Below are positions 9,391-17,819 of a DNA stretch of 64,000 nt, piece by piece. The position numbers were made by a program, and so were the translations under genes. This DNA comes from Promicromonospora sp. Populi. GTDB lineage: Bacteria > Actinomycetota > Actinomycetes > Actinomycetales > Cellulomonadaceae. The stretch lies in assembly GCF_041081105.1 (NCBI RefSeq), contig NZ_CP163528.1, positions 4,340,001 to 4,404,000 on the forward strand, written 5' to 3'. The notes below the pieces were generated by a model, which was not told where the DNA came from, ran no database searches, and saw only the letters and a list, made by a program, of their open reading frames with translations. Every line of letters begins with the position of its first letter. The first letter of the stretch is position 1.

Positions 9391-11295
9391 ATGCGCAACC
9401 CGGACACCGGTGAACCAGTGAACGACGAGACCACGGGCAACGAGAACGCAGACAACACTGCGGAGCTCCCGGTCCACGCAGTCCTGGGCGGAAAGTACGA
9501 GCTGGTCGACGTCCTCGGCACCGGCGCGACGTTCACCGTCTACGAGGCACAGCGCGTAGCGGTCCCCGAGCCGGCTCCGTCCGACAACGACGAGACCGCA
9601 GACGACGACGAGACGGCAGACGACGAGACGGCCGCTGCCGCCGACGGCGAGCCGACGGACGACGCGACCGCCGACGGGGCGAGCGCCGACAAGGCTGACG
9701 CGGGCACGAGCGAGGCCGAGCCGGGCGAGGCGTCCGGCGACGACGAGCCGAAGTCGGACGCAACTGACGCTGACGCCGGCGAGCCCGGATCTGACGCTGA
9801 CGCCGACGCGACCGCGGAGCTCCCCGAGCCTGCGGAGCCCGAGGTCGACCTCGACCAGCCGCTCGTCGTCAAGGTGCTGCACCCGCACCTGGTCGACGAC
9901 CAGAACGCGCGCGACTCCTTGCGCCGCGAGGTCGAGGCCGCCGCGCTGGTGAACCACCCCGGCGTCGTAAAGGTGCTGGACTCCGGCGAGGAGGACGTCG
10001 CCGGCGCGAACGTGCCCTGGACCGTCATGAACCGGATGCCGGGCGTGTCCCTGTCCGACCTCGCCGGGGACACCGGCGTGCCCTGGCGCGACGCGCTGGC
10101 GATCATCGACGGCCTGCTGAAGGCGCTCGCCGCGGTGCACGCGGCGGGCCTGGTGCACCGCGACGTGGCGCCGCGCAACGTGATGGTCGACAAGCGGCCG
10201 GACGGCACTTTCGTCGTCGGGCTGATCGACCTCGGTCTCACGCGCCCCGCGGACGGCGAGGGCGACGGCGCCACCGTGTCCGGGTCGGTCATCGGCATGT
10301 CGCCGGAGCAGGCCCGCGGCAAGCCGCTGGACGCGCGCAGCGACATCTACGCCGTCGGCGCGCTCGCGTACTACGCGCTGACCGGGCACGCGCCGTACGA
10401 GCGCGCGCAGGCGGAGGACGTCCTGCGGGCGCACGTGAACGCGCCCGTGCCTGCGGCGTCGGCCCGTCGGGCGGCGGTCCCGGCGTCGGTGGACCGCCTG
10501 GTGTCCCGGGCGATGGCCAAGGACCCGAACCGCAGGTTCCCCACGGCCGCGGCGATGAGCGGGACCGTGACGATCCTGCTCGGCGGCCCCGCAGGCCGCA
10601 TGGGCACCAGCGACGAGACCATGCAGCTGGGCGTCGGCGCCGGCGGCACCGAGGTGATCGACCCCGTCGCCGGGTCGGGCACGATGAAGCTGGGTCAGAT
10701 CGACGGGGGCGACCGCACCACGACTATTGGCGCGATCGGCGCTGCGGGTGCCGTCGGAGCCGGGGCCGTCGAGCCCGCGCCGGCCTTTGTGCCGCCCTCG
10801 GCGGAGCTGCCCGAGGAGAAGCGGTCGTTCTGGCAGAAGATGACGACCGGCCGCGGCAGGGTGTGGACGATCGTGATCTTCGCGCTGCTCGTGTTCAGCG
10901 GCGCAGGCCTGGTGATCGCGAACATCCTGGGCGACAACGGGACGCCGGAGGTCACGCCGAGCCCGAGCCAGTCGTCGCAGCAGCCGTCGACGGACCCGAC
11001 CCCGTCGTCCACCCCGTCCGAGACCGAGGAGGAGGTGGAGCCGACGCCGACGCCGACGCCGACTCCGACGCCCACTCCGACGCCGACCCCAACCCCGACG
11101 CCTACTCCCACACCCACGCCGACCCCGACTCCGACGCCGACTCCCACTCCGACCGAGGAGCCCACTCCGACCGAGGAGCCGACGCCGACCGAGGAGCCGA
11201 CGCCGACCGGTGAGCCGACGCCAACCGGCGAGCCCACCGGCGACGGTGAGGCGGCCGACCCGGGCGCGGCTCTTGCCGGCACCGAGTCCCGGTAA
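9391..11295 (+). CDS. Membrane-anchored Ser/Thr protein kinase with large acidic insert
   Basis: A 634-residue PknB-like kinase. The glycine loop (GTGATFTV, about 43-50) is followed by roughly 100 residues rich in Asp, Glu, Ala and Thr before the catalytic Lys161 (VVKVLHPHL). That beta2-beta3 connection is normally only about a dozen residues. Glu180 fits helix C. The catalytic loop is HRDVAPRN (Asp258, Asn263), with Ala where Ser/Thr kinases have Lys, and the metal-binding motif is DLG (Asp280) rather than DFG. The APE-like SPEQARG segment is present. A juxtamembrane region leads to one membrane helix (about 494-516), then an extracellular Thr-Pro repeat tail with no PASTA domain. No clear Shine-Dalgarno precedes ATG 9391; GTG 9418 is an alternative. 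Whether it is fully active is uncertain. Confidence 0.87.
   Translation: MRNPDTGEPVNDETTGNENADNTAELPVHAVLGGKYELVDVLGTGATFTVYEAQRVAVPEPAPSDNDETADDDETADDETAAAADGEPTDDATADGASADKADAGTSEAEPGEASGDDEPKSDATDADAGEPGSDADADATAELPEPAEPEVDLDQPLVVKVLHPHLVDDQNARDSLRREVEAAALVNHPGVVKVLDSGEEDVAGANVPWTVMNRMPGVSLSDLAGDTGVPWRDALAIIDGLLKALAAVHAAGLVHRDVAPRNVMVDKRPDGTFVVGLIDLGLTRPADGEGDGATVSGSVIGMSPEQARGKPLDARSDIYAVGALAYYALTGHAPYERAQAEDVLRAHVNAPVPAASARRAAVPASVDRLVSRAMAKDPNRRFPTAAAMSGTVTILLGGPAGRMGTSDETMQLGVGAGGTEVIDPVAGSGTMKLGQIDGGDRTTTIGAIGAAGAVGAGAVEPAPAFVPPSAELPEEKRSFWQKMTTGRGRVWTIVIFALLVFSGAGLVIANILGDNGTPEVTPSPSQSSQQPSTDPTPSSTPSETEEEVEPTPTPTPTPTPTPTPTPTPTPTPTPTPTPTPTPTPTPTEEPTPTEEPTPTEEPTPTGEPTPTGEPTGDGEAADPGAALAGTESR
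11038..11245 (+). repeat. Thr-Pro codon repeat tract in the kinase C-terminus
   Basis: About 200 bases of nearly uninterrupted ACG/ACC/ACT-CCG/CCC/CCA codon pairs encode a (Thr-Pro)n tail, followed by four or more TEEP/TGEP units. Synonymous third bases vary, which suggests protein-level selection or old expansion rather than a very recent slippage event. Such tails are usually extended, possibly glycosylated, wall-spanning stalks. Confidence 0.85.
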
Positions 11296-11308
11296 TTGGC
11301 AAGCAAAC

Positions 11309-11357
11309 ACTGCGCCCCTGACTCGGCGCACTCGGGACGCCGAGTCAGGGCCGCAGT
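11309..11357. terminator. Hairpin after kinase gene; member of the GACTCGGCG palindrome family
   Basis: Twenty-base arms with one mismatch (left arm 11309-11328, right arm 11338-11357) enclose a 9-base loop. There is no T-tract. It lies between the convergent kinase and small hypothetical gene and shares the core CTGACTCGGCG with the much longer palindrome after rpoC. Confidence 0.7.
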
Positions 11358-11395
11358 CCGACCAGCAAGCTGACTCGCGGTACCAGGTCCGGAGC

Positions 11396-11692
11396 TCACA
11401 CCTCCTGGAGGCGTTCCTTCAGGGCCATGGCGGCCCGCGCCCGAAGCATCGGCCCTTCGGCCTCCTCGTCGGACGCCGCGGCCGCGACGGTCGCCATGTG
11501 TGCCGCGAACCGGGCCTCGGCCGCCGCGATGGTGGCGTCCGGCTCGGCGCGGTACGCCTCGGCGACGTCGTTCAGTGCGTCGTCATGGAAGGTCACGCCC
11601 ATGGTGTCGATCGGCACCGCGACGTCGTAGATCGCTGAAACGACCGCCGCCTCGACGCGTGCCGTGATGTCCGTCTCGTCCAAGTTGTTCAT
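11396..11692 (-). CDS. Hypothetical small acidic protein
   Basis: A 98-residue, Ala- and Glu-rich protein with no signal peptide, membrane segment or motif I recognise. Composition predicts mostly helix. Codon use is like its neighbours, with G or C at almost every third position, which supports it being real. It lies just downstream of the response-regulator operon on the same strand, 43 bases after its stop codon in the direction of transcription, and could be its last gene or separate. Function unknown. Confidence 0.6.
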   Translation of the reverse strand: MNNLDETDITARVEAAVVSAIYDVAVPIDTMGVTFHDDALNDVAEAYRAEPDATIAAAEARFAAHMATVAAAASDEEAEGPMLRARAAMALKERLQEV

Positions 11693-11735
11693 GCGCGCAA
11701 CCTATCGGGACCGGCACCGCCGCGTCCCGGAAAGT

Positions 11736-12362
11736 TCAGGCGATCCAGCCGCGCTCCCGGGCCACCGTCACGGCCGCCGTCCGGTCGGCGACGCCGAGCT
11801 TGGCGAACGCCCGCAGCAGGTGCGTCTTGACCGTCGCCTCGCTGATGAACAGCTCGCGTCCGACCTCCGCGTTCGACCGGCCCAGCGCCACGAGCGTGAG
11901 CACCTCCGCCTCCCGGGTGGAGGGCCGCTCGGCGATCGTGCGGACCGAGCTGACCAGGCGCGTCGCCACGCTCGGCGCCAGCACCGTCTCACCCCGCGCC
12001 GCCGCCCGCACACCCGCGACGAGCACGGCGCGGGGTGTGTCCTTGAGCAGGTACCCGGTCGCCCCGGCCTCGACGGCGCGCAGGATGTCGGCGTCGGTGT
12101 CGTAGGTGGTCAGCACCACAACACGCGGCCCTCTGCCCGCACCTCCCGCGGCGACGATCCCGGCGGTCGCCGCGACGCCGTCCAGCACCGGCATCCGCAG
12201 GTCCATCAGCACGACGTCGGGCCGCAGCGTGGCCGCCAGGTCCACAGCTTCCTGGCCGTCGGCGGCCTCGCCCACCACCTCGAGGTCGTCCTCGACCGCG
12301 AGCATGCCCGCCAGCCCCGACCGCACCACCGGATGGTCGTCCACCACCAGCACCCGGATCAT
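11736..12362 (-). CDS. NarL/LuxR-family response regulator
   Basis: A 208-residue two-component regulator. The receiver domain occupies residues 1-120 with acidic pocket Asp8/Asp9, phosphoacceptor Asp54 (VLMDLRMP) and the conserved Lys in LLKDTP. The C-terminal LuxR helix-turn-helix is at about 143-200 (STREAEVLTLVALGRSNAE, FISEATVKTHL). It overlaps the end of the histidine kinase gene by 4 bases (ATGA), so the two are translationally coupled and are a cognate pair. The likely target is the ABC exporter encoded upstream in the same operon. Confidence 0.95.
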   Translation of the reverse strand: MIRVLVVDDHPVVRSGLAGMLAVEDDLEVVGEAADGQEAVDLAATLRPDVVLMDLRMPVLDGVAATAGIVAAGGAGRGPRVVVLTTYDTDADILRAVEAGATGYLLKDTPRAVLVAGVRAAARGETVLAPSVATRLVSSVRTIAERPSTREAEVLTLVALGRSNAEVGRELFISEATVKTHLLRAFAKLGVADRTAAVTVARERGWIA

Positions 12363-13714
12363 CGCGCCACCCCCTGTGTTCCTGTTGTCGTGTCGACCGA
12401 TCCGTTGGCCGGCCCGTCCACCGGGACCCGGGCGCGCAGCGTCGTGCCGCCGCCGTCCCCCGGGCCGACCGCGAGCGTGCCGCCCGCCGACCGCACACGC
12501 TCCCGCATGCCGGCCAGCCCGAACCCGTCGGCGACATCCGCGCCGAGGCCCCGGCCGTCGTCCGACACCGTGAGCGTCACCTCTCCCTCGGCACGCCCCA
12601 GCCGCACGACGACGGAGCGTGCCTGCGCGTGCCGACGCACGTTCGCGAACGCCTCCTGCGCCGCCCGCAGCAGCACCACCTCGACCGCCGGCGTGAGCGC
12701 CCCGACCCGATCGGTCTCGACGGTCACGGCCAGGCCGGTCTCCTCCGCGAACCGGCTCCCGAGGCGGCCCAGCGCCTGCGGGAGCGACGCGTCCTGCAGC
12801 GCTACGGGGGCAAACGCGGCCACCAGGGCGCGGGCCTCGGCCAGGTTTTCGCGGGCCGTGTCCTCGACGACGTGCAGGCGCTCACGCACCGCGCCGTCGT
12901 CCCCGAGATCAAGGGCGGCCGTCGCGGCCTGGGCCTGCATGACCACGCTCGTGAACCCCTGGGCGAGGGTGTCGTGGATCTCCCGGGCGAGCCGCTCCCG
13001 CTCGGCGGTCACCCCGGCCTCGTGGTTCGAGCGCGCCAGCTCAGCCTGCGCCGCCTGCAGCTGGTCGAGAAGCCGCGCGTGCTCCTCGGCACGCTGCATC
13101 GCCACGTGGAACCAGAGCCCCAGCCCGATCGCGAACACGAGCGTCACCGCCATCTGCGGCGCCACCTGGCCCAGGACAGCGGGGTCGAAGCCGTACCCCG
13201 CCGAGACGCCGATCGTCACCGCCACCCCGAGCACCACGCAGCCGACCACACCCCGCCGGATCGACGTCAGCAGCATCCACACCTGCGCGAACGCGATGAA
13301 CATCAAGAACTGGGCCACGCCGCCCTGCGACACCGCCACTCCCGTGCCCAGGACCAGCACCACCAGGTACGCGACGGCGGGCCGCTGGTCCCGCGAACGG
13401 GCTGCCCGGGCGCCCCATACCGCGTAGGCCACGACGATCGCCGCCAGCGCCGCGTACGCGACGGCGAGCCGCGAGCCCCGCGTCCCCTCCAGCACGAGGG
13501 CGACGGCGGTCAGCGCCACGATCACGCCGAACGCCGCATCCCACCACCGCACCTGCTGCCCCCACCCGGCGTACAGGCGCTCCATGGCGCGGTCTGCGCT
13601 GCGCCCTTCGTCAGCCGTGACGGTGTCTTCTCGACGTCTTCCTCGTGCTCCGCTTCGGGCGGGTGCCTCGTTCTTCGGCTCCCACCCTGCGCTGCGCCCT
13701 TCGTCAGCCGTCAT
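12359..13714 (-). CDS. Two-component sensor histidine kinase (HisKA_3 type)
   Basis: A membrane sensor kinase of up to 451 residues. About five or six hydrophobic segments (55-205) make a compact membrane sensor with no large extracellular domain. Then come a coiled linker, the dimerisation/phosphoacceptor helix with His247 (REIHDTLAQ), and a HATPase_c domain with the N box (AAQEAFANVRRHA) and G box (DDGRGLG, GFGLAGMRER). The start is uncertain: ATG 13714 overlaps the upstream permease by 11 bases, while ATG 13585 (MERLYAGWG) begins nearer the first membrane helix. Between the two starts an in-frame 25-base direct repeat duplicates TADEGRSA, so the longer N-terminus may not be real. Confidence 0.92.
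   Translation of the reverse strand: MTADEGRSAGWEPKNEAPARSGARGRRREDTVTADEGRSADRAMERLYAGWGQQVRWWDAAFGVIVALTAVALVLEGTRGSRLAVAYAALAAIVVAYAVWGARAARSRDQRPAVAYLVVLVLGTGVAVSQGGVAQFLMFIAFAQVWMLLTSIRRGVVGCVVLGVAVTIGVSAGYGFDPAVLGQVAPQMAVTLVFAIGLGLWFHVAMQRAEEHARLLDQLQAAQAELARSNHEAGVTAERERLAREIHDTLAQGFTSVVMQAQAATAALDLGDDGAVRERLHVVEDTARENLAEARALVAAFAPVALQDASLPQALGRLGSRFAEETGLAVTVETDRVGALTPAVEVVLLRAAQEAFANVRRHAQARSVVVRLGRAEGEVTLTVSDDGRGLGADVADGFGLAGMRERVRSAGGTLAVGPGDGGGTTLRARVPVDGPANGSVDTTTGTQGVAR
13594..13618. repeat. 25-bp direct repeat, copy 1 (copy 2 at 13687-13711)
   Basis: The identical 25 bases, CTGCGCTGCGCCC followed by TTCGTCAGCCGT, occur twice 93 bp apart, an exact multiple of three, around the start of the histidine kinase gene. 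They encode a repeated TADEGRSA in the longer reading of that gene. Confidence 0.9.
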
Positions 13715-14558
13715 CGTGCCGTCGCCACCGGAACGTCCGCGTACCTACCACGAGCCCCACGACCAGCCATGCCGCCAGTACAGCAGCCGTCGCCCCGGGC
13801 TGCCAGGCCCCGACCGGTTCGGCCGCGGCGAAGGCGTCCGGCAGGAACACGGACCGCATCCCCTGCGCTATCCACTTGAGCGGGAACAGCGCCGACAGGT
13901 CCAGCATCCAGCCCGGGATCTGGCTCACCGAGAAGAACACCCCCGACGTGAACTGCAGCACCAGCAGCGGCGCCACCACCACGGCGCTCGCGGACCGGCC
14001 GGAGCGGGGCACCGACGAGTAGGCGACGCCGCACACCGCCCCGGCCGCCGTGCCGAGCACGAACACCCAGGCGAACGTGGCCCAGCGGCCGGCGTCGTCG
14101 GGCAGGGGGACGTCGAAGACGAGGGCGGCGACCGCGAGCAGCAGGGCGGTCTGCACCAGCACGGTGACCAGCGACAGGAAGATCTTGCCCAGGAAGTACG
14201 ACGTGGCGGGCAGCGGCGTCGCACGCAGGCGCTTGAGCGAACCGTCGTCGCGCTCGACCGCGATCGAGATCGCGAGCGTCTGGTAGGTGGAGAGCATGAC
14301 GCCGGTCGCGACCATGCCGGGCAGGAAGTACTGCGCGAAGCTCACGGTGACGCCGTTCGCGACGATCGGGTCGTCGTCGCCGAACACCGTCGCGAAGATC
14401 GCGAGCATGACTATGGGATAGGCGAAGCCGAAGATCATCGAGTCGCGCTCGCGCACGAACTGCAGCAGCTCCACGCCGGCGCGCACCAGCCCGAGGCGGA
14501 GCGTGCCGGGCAGCTTCCGGGGTGTGGTCGAGGTTGTGCCGGTCATCGTCGGGCTCAT
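13704..14558 (-). CDS. ABC-2-type transporter permease
   Basis: A 284-residue integral membrane protein with about six helices (segments near 40-60, 75-98, 125-150, 160-180, 190-212, 245-270). It fits the ABC-2/DrrB exporter permease family, including the SLKRLRATPLP cytoplasmic loop typical of these proteins. Its ATG overlaps the stop of the ATPase gene by 4 bases, so together they form one exporter. With the adjoining sensor kinase and regulator it resembles drug or antimicrobial-peptide exporters, but the substrate is not known. Confidence 0.92.
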   Translation of the reverse strand: MSPTMTGTTSTTPRKLPGTLRLGLVRAGVELLQFVRERDSMIFGFAYPIVMLAIFATVFGDDDPIVANGVTVSFAQYFLPGMVATGVMLSTYQTLAISIAVERDDGSLKRLRATPLPATSYFLGKIFLSLVTVLVQTALLLAVAALVFDVPLPDDAGRWATFAWVFVLGTAAGAVCGVAYSSVPRSGRSASAVVVAPLLVLQFTSGVFFSVSQIPGWMLDLSALFPLKWIAQGMRSVFLPDAFAAAEPVGAWQPGATAAVLAAWLVVGLVVGTRTFRWRRHDDG

Positions 14559-15514
14559 CGCGCCGCCTCAACTTTCACGTCGTCGGTCAGGGTCTCGCCG
14601 ATCAGGGACAGGTACACGTCTTCGAGCGTCGGGCGGGTCACGGACAGGCCGGGTACCTCGCCGTCGGGCCCTGCCTGCGCCATCAGCCGGCCGACGACGG
14701 CGGTGGGCCGCTCGGTCCGCTCGGTGCGCCGCACGCCGCCGTCGTCCCACGCGACCACCGGGGTGCGGGCCTCGGGCCCGCCCAAGCTGTCGGGTGTGCC
14801 CTGAGCCACCACCACTCCGTCGCGCACGACGATCACCCGGTCGGCGAGCTGGGCGGCCTCGTCCAGGTAGTGCGTGGTGAGCAGGATCGTGGTGCCGCCC
14901 TCCCGCAGCCCGGTCACGAGGTCCCAGAAGGAGTGCCGGGCCTGCGGGTCGAACCCGGTGGTGGGCTCGTCCAGGAACAGCAGCTCGGGCCGCCCGACGA
15001 TCCCGAGCGCCACGTCGAGCCTGCGCCGCTGCCCGCCCGACAGCCCGCGGGTCCGCGTTCGGGCCTTCTCCGTGAGCCCGACGGCGGCGATCACCTCGGC
15101 CGGGTCCCGCGGGTCGGGGTAGTACGCGGCCGCCGCGCGCACGATCTCCGTGACGGTGAGCTCGTACAGGTCCCGGGATTCCTGCCCGACGACGCCGATC
15201 CGCGCCCGCCACGCCCGCCCGCCGTCGCGCGGGTCCTCGCCGAGCACGGAGACGGAGCCGTCGTCCCGGTCGCGGAAACCCTCAAGGATCTCCACCGTGG
15301 TGGTCTTGCCCGCGCCGTTGGGGCCGAGGACCGCCACTATCTCGCCGGGGGCGACGTCGAGGTCCAGGCCGTCGACGGCGTCCTTGTATCCGGTGCGAGG
15401 GGTGCCGTACCGCTTGCGGAGGCCGCGTACTCGCACGGCCAGGGGGTCGGAGGTCTGCATGCCTCGAGTTTGCTCCGGCCGGGGTCTGCCCAGGGACGCC
15501 CGTTCGGCTGCCAT
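14555..15514 (-). CDS. ABC transporter ATP-binding protein (DrrA-like)
   Basis: A 319-residue ATPase of an ABC exporter. Walker A is GPNGAGKTT, the signature is LSGGQRRRLDVA, Walker B is LLFLDEPTTGFD and the switch His lies in LLTTHYLDEA. The C-terminal 80 residues are the extra domain seen in DrrA-type subunits. ATG 15460 (MQTSDPL) is a plausible shorter start, because the first 18 residues are not part of the fold. It is the first gene of the minus-strand operon ATPase, permease, kinase, regulator. Confidence 0.94.
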   Translation of the reverse strand: MAAERASLGRPRPEQTRGMQTSDPLAVRVRGLRKRYGTPRTGYKDAVDGLDLDVAPGEIVAVLGPNGAGKTTTVEILEGFRDRDDGSVSVLGEDPRDGGRAWRARIGVVGQESRDLYELTVTEIVRAAAAYYPDPRDPAEVIAAVGLTEKARTRTRGLSGGQRRRLDVALGIVGRPELLFLDEPTTGFDPQARHSFWDLVTGLREGGTTILLTTHYLDEAAQLADRVIVVRDGVVVAQGTPDSLGGPEARTPVVAWDDGGVRRTERTERPTAVVGRLMAQAGPDGEVPGLSVTRPTLEDVYLSLIGETLTDDVKVEAAR

Positions 15515-15713
15515 CGCTGTCCACCGTTCGACGGACAGCGGCAGGCCGCGGGGCTTGTGGGGGACCCGTGCGAGGGTGCTCGGGGACCGCCCGGAACGGG
15601 TTCGACCTACGGCCGTGGGTGCCGTACAGTTGTGCCTCGGTGATCGATGCTCACCTGATATGGCGCGCCTCTCCTGAGGGTTTGGCGGTCCATGACAACG
15701 GCATCGAACACAA
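15515..15713. other. Gap between ABC operon and tRNA-Trp
   Basis: No open frame with normal codon use is visible. The region should hold the divergent promoters for the ABC operon and for tRNA-Trp, but I see no convincing -35/-10 pair. Confidence 0.5.
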
Positions 15714-15786
15714 AGGGTAGTGGCGCAATTGGTAGCGCAGCGGTCTCCAAAACCGCAGGTTGCAGGTTCGAGCCCTGTCTACCCTG
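15714..15786 (+). tRNA. tRNA-Trp (anticodon CCA)
   Basis: The acceptor stem AGGGTAG pairs perfectly with CTACCCT. The D-loop GGTAGCGC, the anticodon loop CTCCAAA with CCA in the centre, and the T-arm GGTTCGAGCC are all present. Discriminator G at 15786 is followed by an encoded CCA (15787-15789). It lies just before secE, as is common in actinobacteria. Confidence 0.97.
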
Positions 15787-15890
15787 CCAGCGTGAACCCC
15801 AGCGGGGCCGCGCGCAGCGGGCCCACGTGAGTGGACCTGGAACGCCAGTCCGCGCCGCCCGGCGCGCCGGGCCACAGGAGTGGGGTAGCA

Positions 15891-16136
15891 GTGAGCGACA
15901 CCGAGGTCATCCAGAGCGCCGCGGAGCGTCCGAGCAAGGGCGGCGGCAACATCTTCGCCCGAATCGCGCTCTTCGTGCGCCAGGTGGTGGCCGAGCTCAA
16001 GAAGGTCGTCTCACCGACGCGTTCCGAGCTCGTGACGTACACCACCGTTGTGCTCGTCTTCCTGATCGTGGTCATGATCTTCGTGGTCGCGCTGGACTAC
16101 GCGTTCGGCATGCTCGCCGGCTGGGTCTTCGCCTGA
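15891..16136 (+). CDS. secE: Preprotein translocase subunit SecE
   Basis: Small essential subunit of the SecYEG channel. The 81-residue product has a short polar N-terminus, the conserved amphipathic segment (VRQVVAELKKVVSPTRSEL) and one C-terminal membrane helix, the minimal single-helix form typical of Gram-positives. The GTG start at 15891 has GGAG about 12 bases upstream. It is followed by nusG, the standard pairing. Confidence 0.96.
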   Translation: MSDTEVIQSAAERPSKGGGNIFARIALFVRQVVAELKKVVSPTRSELVTYTTVVLVFLIVVMIFVVALDYAFGMLAGWVFA

Positions 16137-16360
16137 TCGAGGCCTTCGCCGACGGGAGTTGACGCCGCCGCAGGCGGTCCGGGTGCGCCGGCCAAGCACA
16201 TGGGGCACGCTGCGCAGTACTTCGCTGTGATCGTTCTCGCCTGTCGCTGATTGTCGCTTCGCGGCAGTTTCGCGCGACAATGGACGGACACAGCTCGTAG
16301 AGGTACGCACACCCGTGCCGGGCGTAGCCCCGGCGCACGAAGAGAAAGCAGGTTCGTTTC
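16137..16360. promoter_or_regulatory. secE-nusG intergenic region with imperfect palindrome
   Basis: The gap of about 220 bp carries an inverted pair TTGTCGC...GCGACAA near 16252-16278. The two halves could also serve as a weak -35/-10 pair for nusG with a 19-base spacer. No gene is visible. Confidence 0.35.
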
Positions 16361-17191
16361 GTGTCTCAGGACTCTCTGGACCAGACGGAGAACGTCTCGC
16401 CTCCCGCCGGCGACGAGGCGACCGTCGACGCGCCCTTGGACGCCGAGAACACGGACGTGCTTGCGGACGCCGAGACCGACGTCGAGACCACGGACGACGA
16501 GACCACGGACGACGGTGAGGTCGAGGGCGACGCCACCGACGAGCGCCCCGTTGACGCCGACGGCGACGTCATCGTGGACGAGGTCGAGGAGTTCAAGCGA
16601 ACCCTCCGCTCCCAGTTCGGCGACTGGTACGTCATCCACTCGTACGCCGGCTACGAGAAGCGTGTGAAGACCAACCTCGAGAACCGGATCCAGAGCCTGA
16701 ACATGGAAGATTTCATCTTCCAGGTCGAGGTTCCGATGGAAGAGGTCGCCGAGATCAAGAACGCGCAGAAGAAGATCGTGAGCCGGGTTCGCATCCCGGG
16801 CTACGTCCTCGTGCGCATGGACCTGACCGACGAGTCGTGGGGCGCCGTGCGGCACACGCCGGGTGTCACGGGCTTCGTCGGGCACACGCACCAGCCGGTG
16901 CCGCTGAGCTTCGACGAGATCTACTCGATGCTCGCGCCGTCGATGCTGCCGAAGCAGACCGAGGCCGGCCAGTCGGCCGCCGGTGGCGGCGGGGCGACCG
17001 GTGGCAAGGCCCCGGTCCACGTCGACTTCGAGGTCGGCGAGTCGGTGACCGTGACCGACGGTCCGTTCGACACGCTGCCCGCCTCGATCTCCGAGATCAA
17101 CGTCGAGGCCCAGAAGCTCAAGGTCCTCGTCTCAATCTTCGGCCGGGAGACCCCGGTCGAGCTGGGGTTCAACCAGGTCGCCAAGATCTGA
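16361..17191 (+). CDS. nusG: Transcription termination/antitermination factor NusG
   Basis: Binds RNA polymerase beta' clamp and modulates pausing, Rho action and transcription-translation coupling. The 276-residue protein has an acidic disordered N-terminal extension (1-85) typical of actinobacteria, the NGN domain (about 86-190; [35 protein letters not shown]), a Gly-rich linker and the KOW domain ([14 protein letters not shown] to the end). The GTG start at 16361 begins MSQDSLDQ. It precedes rplK and rplA in the usual order. Confidence 0.96.
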   Translation: MSQDSLDQTENVSPPAGDEATVDAPLDAENTDVLADAETDVETTDDETTDDGEVEGDATDERPVDADGDVIVDEVEEFKRTLRSQFGDWYVIHSYAGYEKRVKTNLENRIQSLNMEDFIFQVEVPMEEVAEIKNAQKKIVSRVRIPGYVLVRMDLTDESWGAVRHTPGVTGFVGHTHQPVPLSFDEIYSMLAPSMLPKQTEAGQSAAGGGGATGGKAPVHVDFEVGESVTVTDGPFDTLPASISEINVEAQKLKVLVSIFGRETPVELGFNQVAKI

Positions 17192-17265
17192 CCGTTCGTT
17201 CCTCAGCATTTGCAACCGGGTCATCGCCCACGGCGTCGGCCTAATCGAACAGAAGGTAGAAAAGC

Positions 17266-17697
17266 ATGCCCCCGAAGAAGAAGGTCTCCGGCCTCATCAA
17301 GCTGCAGATCAACGCTGGCGCAGCGACGCCGGCTCCGCCGATCGGCCCCGCACTGGGTCAGCACGGCGTGAACATCATGGAGTTCTGCAAGGCGTACAAC
17401 GCCGCGACCGAGTCGCAGCGCGGCAACGTCGTCCCGGTCGAGATCACGGTGTACGAGGACCGCTCGTTCACGTTCATCACCAAGACCCCGCCGGCCGCCG
17501 AGCTGATCAAGAAGGCCGCTGGTGTGCCCAAGGGCTCGCCGACGCCGCACACGGTCAAGGTCGCCTCGATCACGAAGGCCCAGGTCCGTGAGATCGCCAC
17601 GACCAAGCTGCCGGACCTGAACGCGAACGACCTCGACGCCGCTTCGCTGATCATCGCGGGCACGGCCCGCTCCATGGGCATCACCGTTTCCGAGTGA
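17266..17697 (+). CDS. rplK: 50S ribosomal protein L11
   Basis: The 143-residue protein binds 23S rRNA in the GTPase-associated centre, where thiostrepton also binds. It has the normal N-terminal [29 protein letters not shown] region and the C-terminal rRNA-binding domain ending RSMGITVSE. The prolines of the thiostrepton-contact helix (PAPPIG) are present. AGAAGGTAGAAAAG precedes the ATG. It forms a pair with rplA, separated by a palindromic repeat. Confidence 0.98.
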   Translation: MPPKKKVSGLIKLQINAGAATPAPPIGPALGQHGVNIMEFCKAYNAATESQRGNVVPVEITVYEDRSFTFITKTPPAAELIKKAAGVPKGSPTPHTVKVASITKAQVREIATTKLPDLNANDLDAASLIIAGTARSMGITVSE

Positions 17698-17705
17698 TCC
17701 CATCG

Positions 17706-17764
17706 TTGTGGGCGCGATCTTTGCGCCCATGACGGGCGCGTAGTAGCAACTATCGCGCCCACAA
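17706..17764. repeat. 59-bp dispersed palindromic repeat, copy B (between rplK and rplA)
   Basis: It has the same 19-21-19 arm-loop-arm layout and length as the element at 3203-3261, with near-identical arms and related loops (GCCCATGACGGGC versus GCCTAAAACGGGC). It lies inside the rplK-rplA gap, so it must be compatible with read-through or act as a processing or mRNA-stabilising hairpin. Confidence 0.85.
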
Positions 17765-17819
17765 CGAACCAACACAGTGGCAGGGCCATCGGGCCCGCTA
17801 CGACCACAAGGAGAGAAAC

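Noticed and set aside
11038..11245. CRISPR array or DNA satellite
   Set aside because: The repeats are Thr-Pro codons in frame with the kinase, with varied third bases and no spacers.
15651..15875. Minus-strand frame across tRNA-Trp
   Set aside because: It overlaps a perfect tRNA cloverleaf and its product has no meaningful features.
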